Below the pieces are notes generated by a model that saw only the letters and a program-made list of their open reading frames with translations, was not told where the DNA came from and did not search any database. 6,477 nt of DNA from the NCBI GenBank assembly GCA_003132865.1, contig PKYZ01000107.1, positions 1,966 through 8,442 on the forward strand, given 5' to 3'. Shown here one piece after another: positions 6,401 through 6,477 of this stretch. This stretch comes from Bryobacterales bacterium (GTDB lineage: Bacteria > Acidobacteriota > Terriglobia > Bryobacterales > Bryobacteraceae). Position 1 is the first letter of the stretch, and every line of letters begins with the position of its first letter. The position numbers and the translations under genes are program-made.

Positions 6401-6441
6401 GCAGGCACTCGTGCCTGCCGCGTCGGCACTCCTGCCGACGC
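6401..6441. repeat. Tandem hairpin intergenic repeat downstream of the activase gene
   Basis: Two perfect hairpins stand back to back. GCAGGCAC (6401-6408) pairs with GTGCCTGC (6411-6418) around a TC loop. GCGTCGGCA (6420-6428) pairs with TGCCGACGC (6433-6441) around a CTCC loop. Both share the core GGCACTC(G/C)TGCC, so the second looks like a diverged copy of the first with compensating changes in the stem. It starts 16 bases after the TAA. No U-tract follows, so a rho-independent terminator is unlikely; a REP-like element that protects or caps the 3' end of the message is plausible. Confidence 0.65.
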
Positions 6442-6451
6442 CGACCCGCGA

Positions 6452-6477
6452 CTCCCTACCGAGCCGCGACCGTCAGG
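6452..6477. repeat. Partial GC-rich intergenic repeat, cut by the window end
   Basis: The last 26 bases, CTCCCTACCGAGCCGCGACC then GTCAGG, recall a widespread intergenic repeat of the form CCGAGCCGCGACCGT-AGGGAG that I associate with Solibacter-like Acidobacteriota and some other soil phyla. CTCCCT near the left end would pair with AGGGAG, of which only AGG falls inside the window. This identification is from memory and the element is incomplete here. Confidence 0.4.

Noticed and set aside
6401..6441. Rho-independent terminator after the activase gene
   Set aside because: The hairpins are strong but no T-run follows either of them on either strand; a repeat element is the better description.
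6401..6441. CRISPR array
   Set aside because: There are only two adjacent hairpin units, with no spacers of regular length.

Overview
The window looks like chromosomal DNA of a high-GC, probably Gram-negative soil bacterium. My best guess is an Acidobacteriota member of the Solibacter/Bryobacter type. The guess rests on strong G/C third-position preference, on a membrane-anchored TPR protein paired with an O-antigen ligase, and on a tail of palindromic intergenic repeats of a style I associate with those genomes. It comes from memory; no search was run.

Layout. (1) 21-2476, plus strand: a two-gene translationally coupled unit. The first gene encodes a signal-anchored TPR-like protein with a C-terminal beta-rich domain. 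It overlaps by ATGA the start of a polytopic O-antigen ligase/polymerase-family (Wzy/WaaL) membrane protein. Together they suggest export and assembly of a surface polysaccharide. (2) 2477-2987: a decaying module. A short palindromic repeat (2524-2548) sits just upstream of a 5'-truncated, internally deleted DUF4160-like remnant (2563-2697). Three bases later comes a DUF2442-like gene (2701-2987) broken by a one-base frameshift near 2857. The two families are often adjacent, so this looks like a dead copy of a known small gene pair. (3) 2988-3318: about 330 bases with no recognisable gene. It holds an A+T-rich patch with a 12-bp perfect palindrome and, at its right end, a weak candidate promoter for the next gene. 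(4) 3319-6384, plus strand: the main gene. It encodes a 1021-residue fused protein with two BadF/HgdC-type ASKHA ATPase domains followed by a cysteine-rich DUF2229/HgdB-like module. It is an ATP-dependent, iron-sulfur radical-type activase/reductase of the 2-hydroxyacyl-CoA dehydratase / benzoyl-CoA reductase activator superfamily. (5) 6385-6477: back-to-back hairpin repeats followed by what looks like the start of a second intergenic repeat cut by the window edge.

The most interesting object is the fused activase. Both ATPase domains keep the two cysteines that in HgdC hold a [4Fe-4S] cluster at the homodimer interface, so one chain could build the whole cluster site itself. The first domain has a diverged phosphate-2 motif. 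No partner dehydratase gene lies within the window. The second interest is the decayed DUF4160-DUF2442 pair, whose damage can be read base by base.
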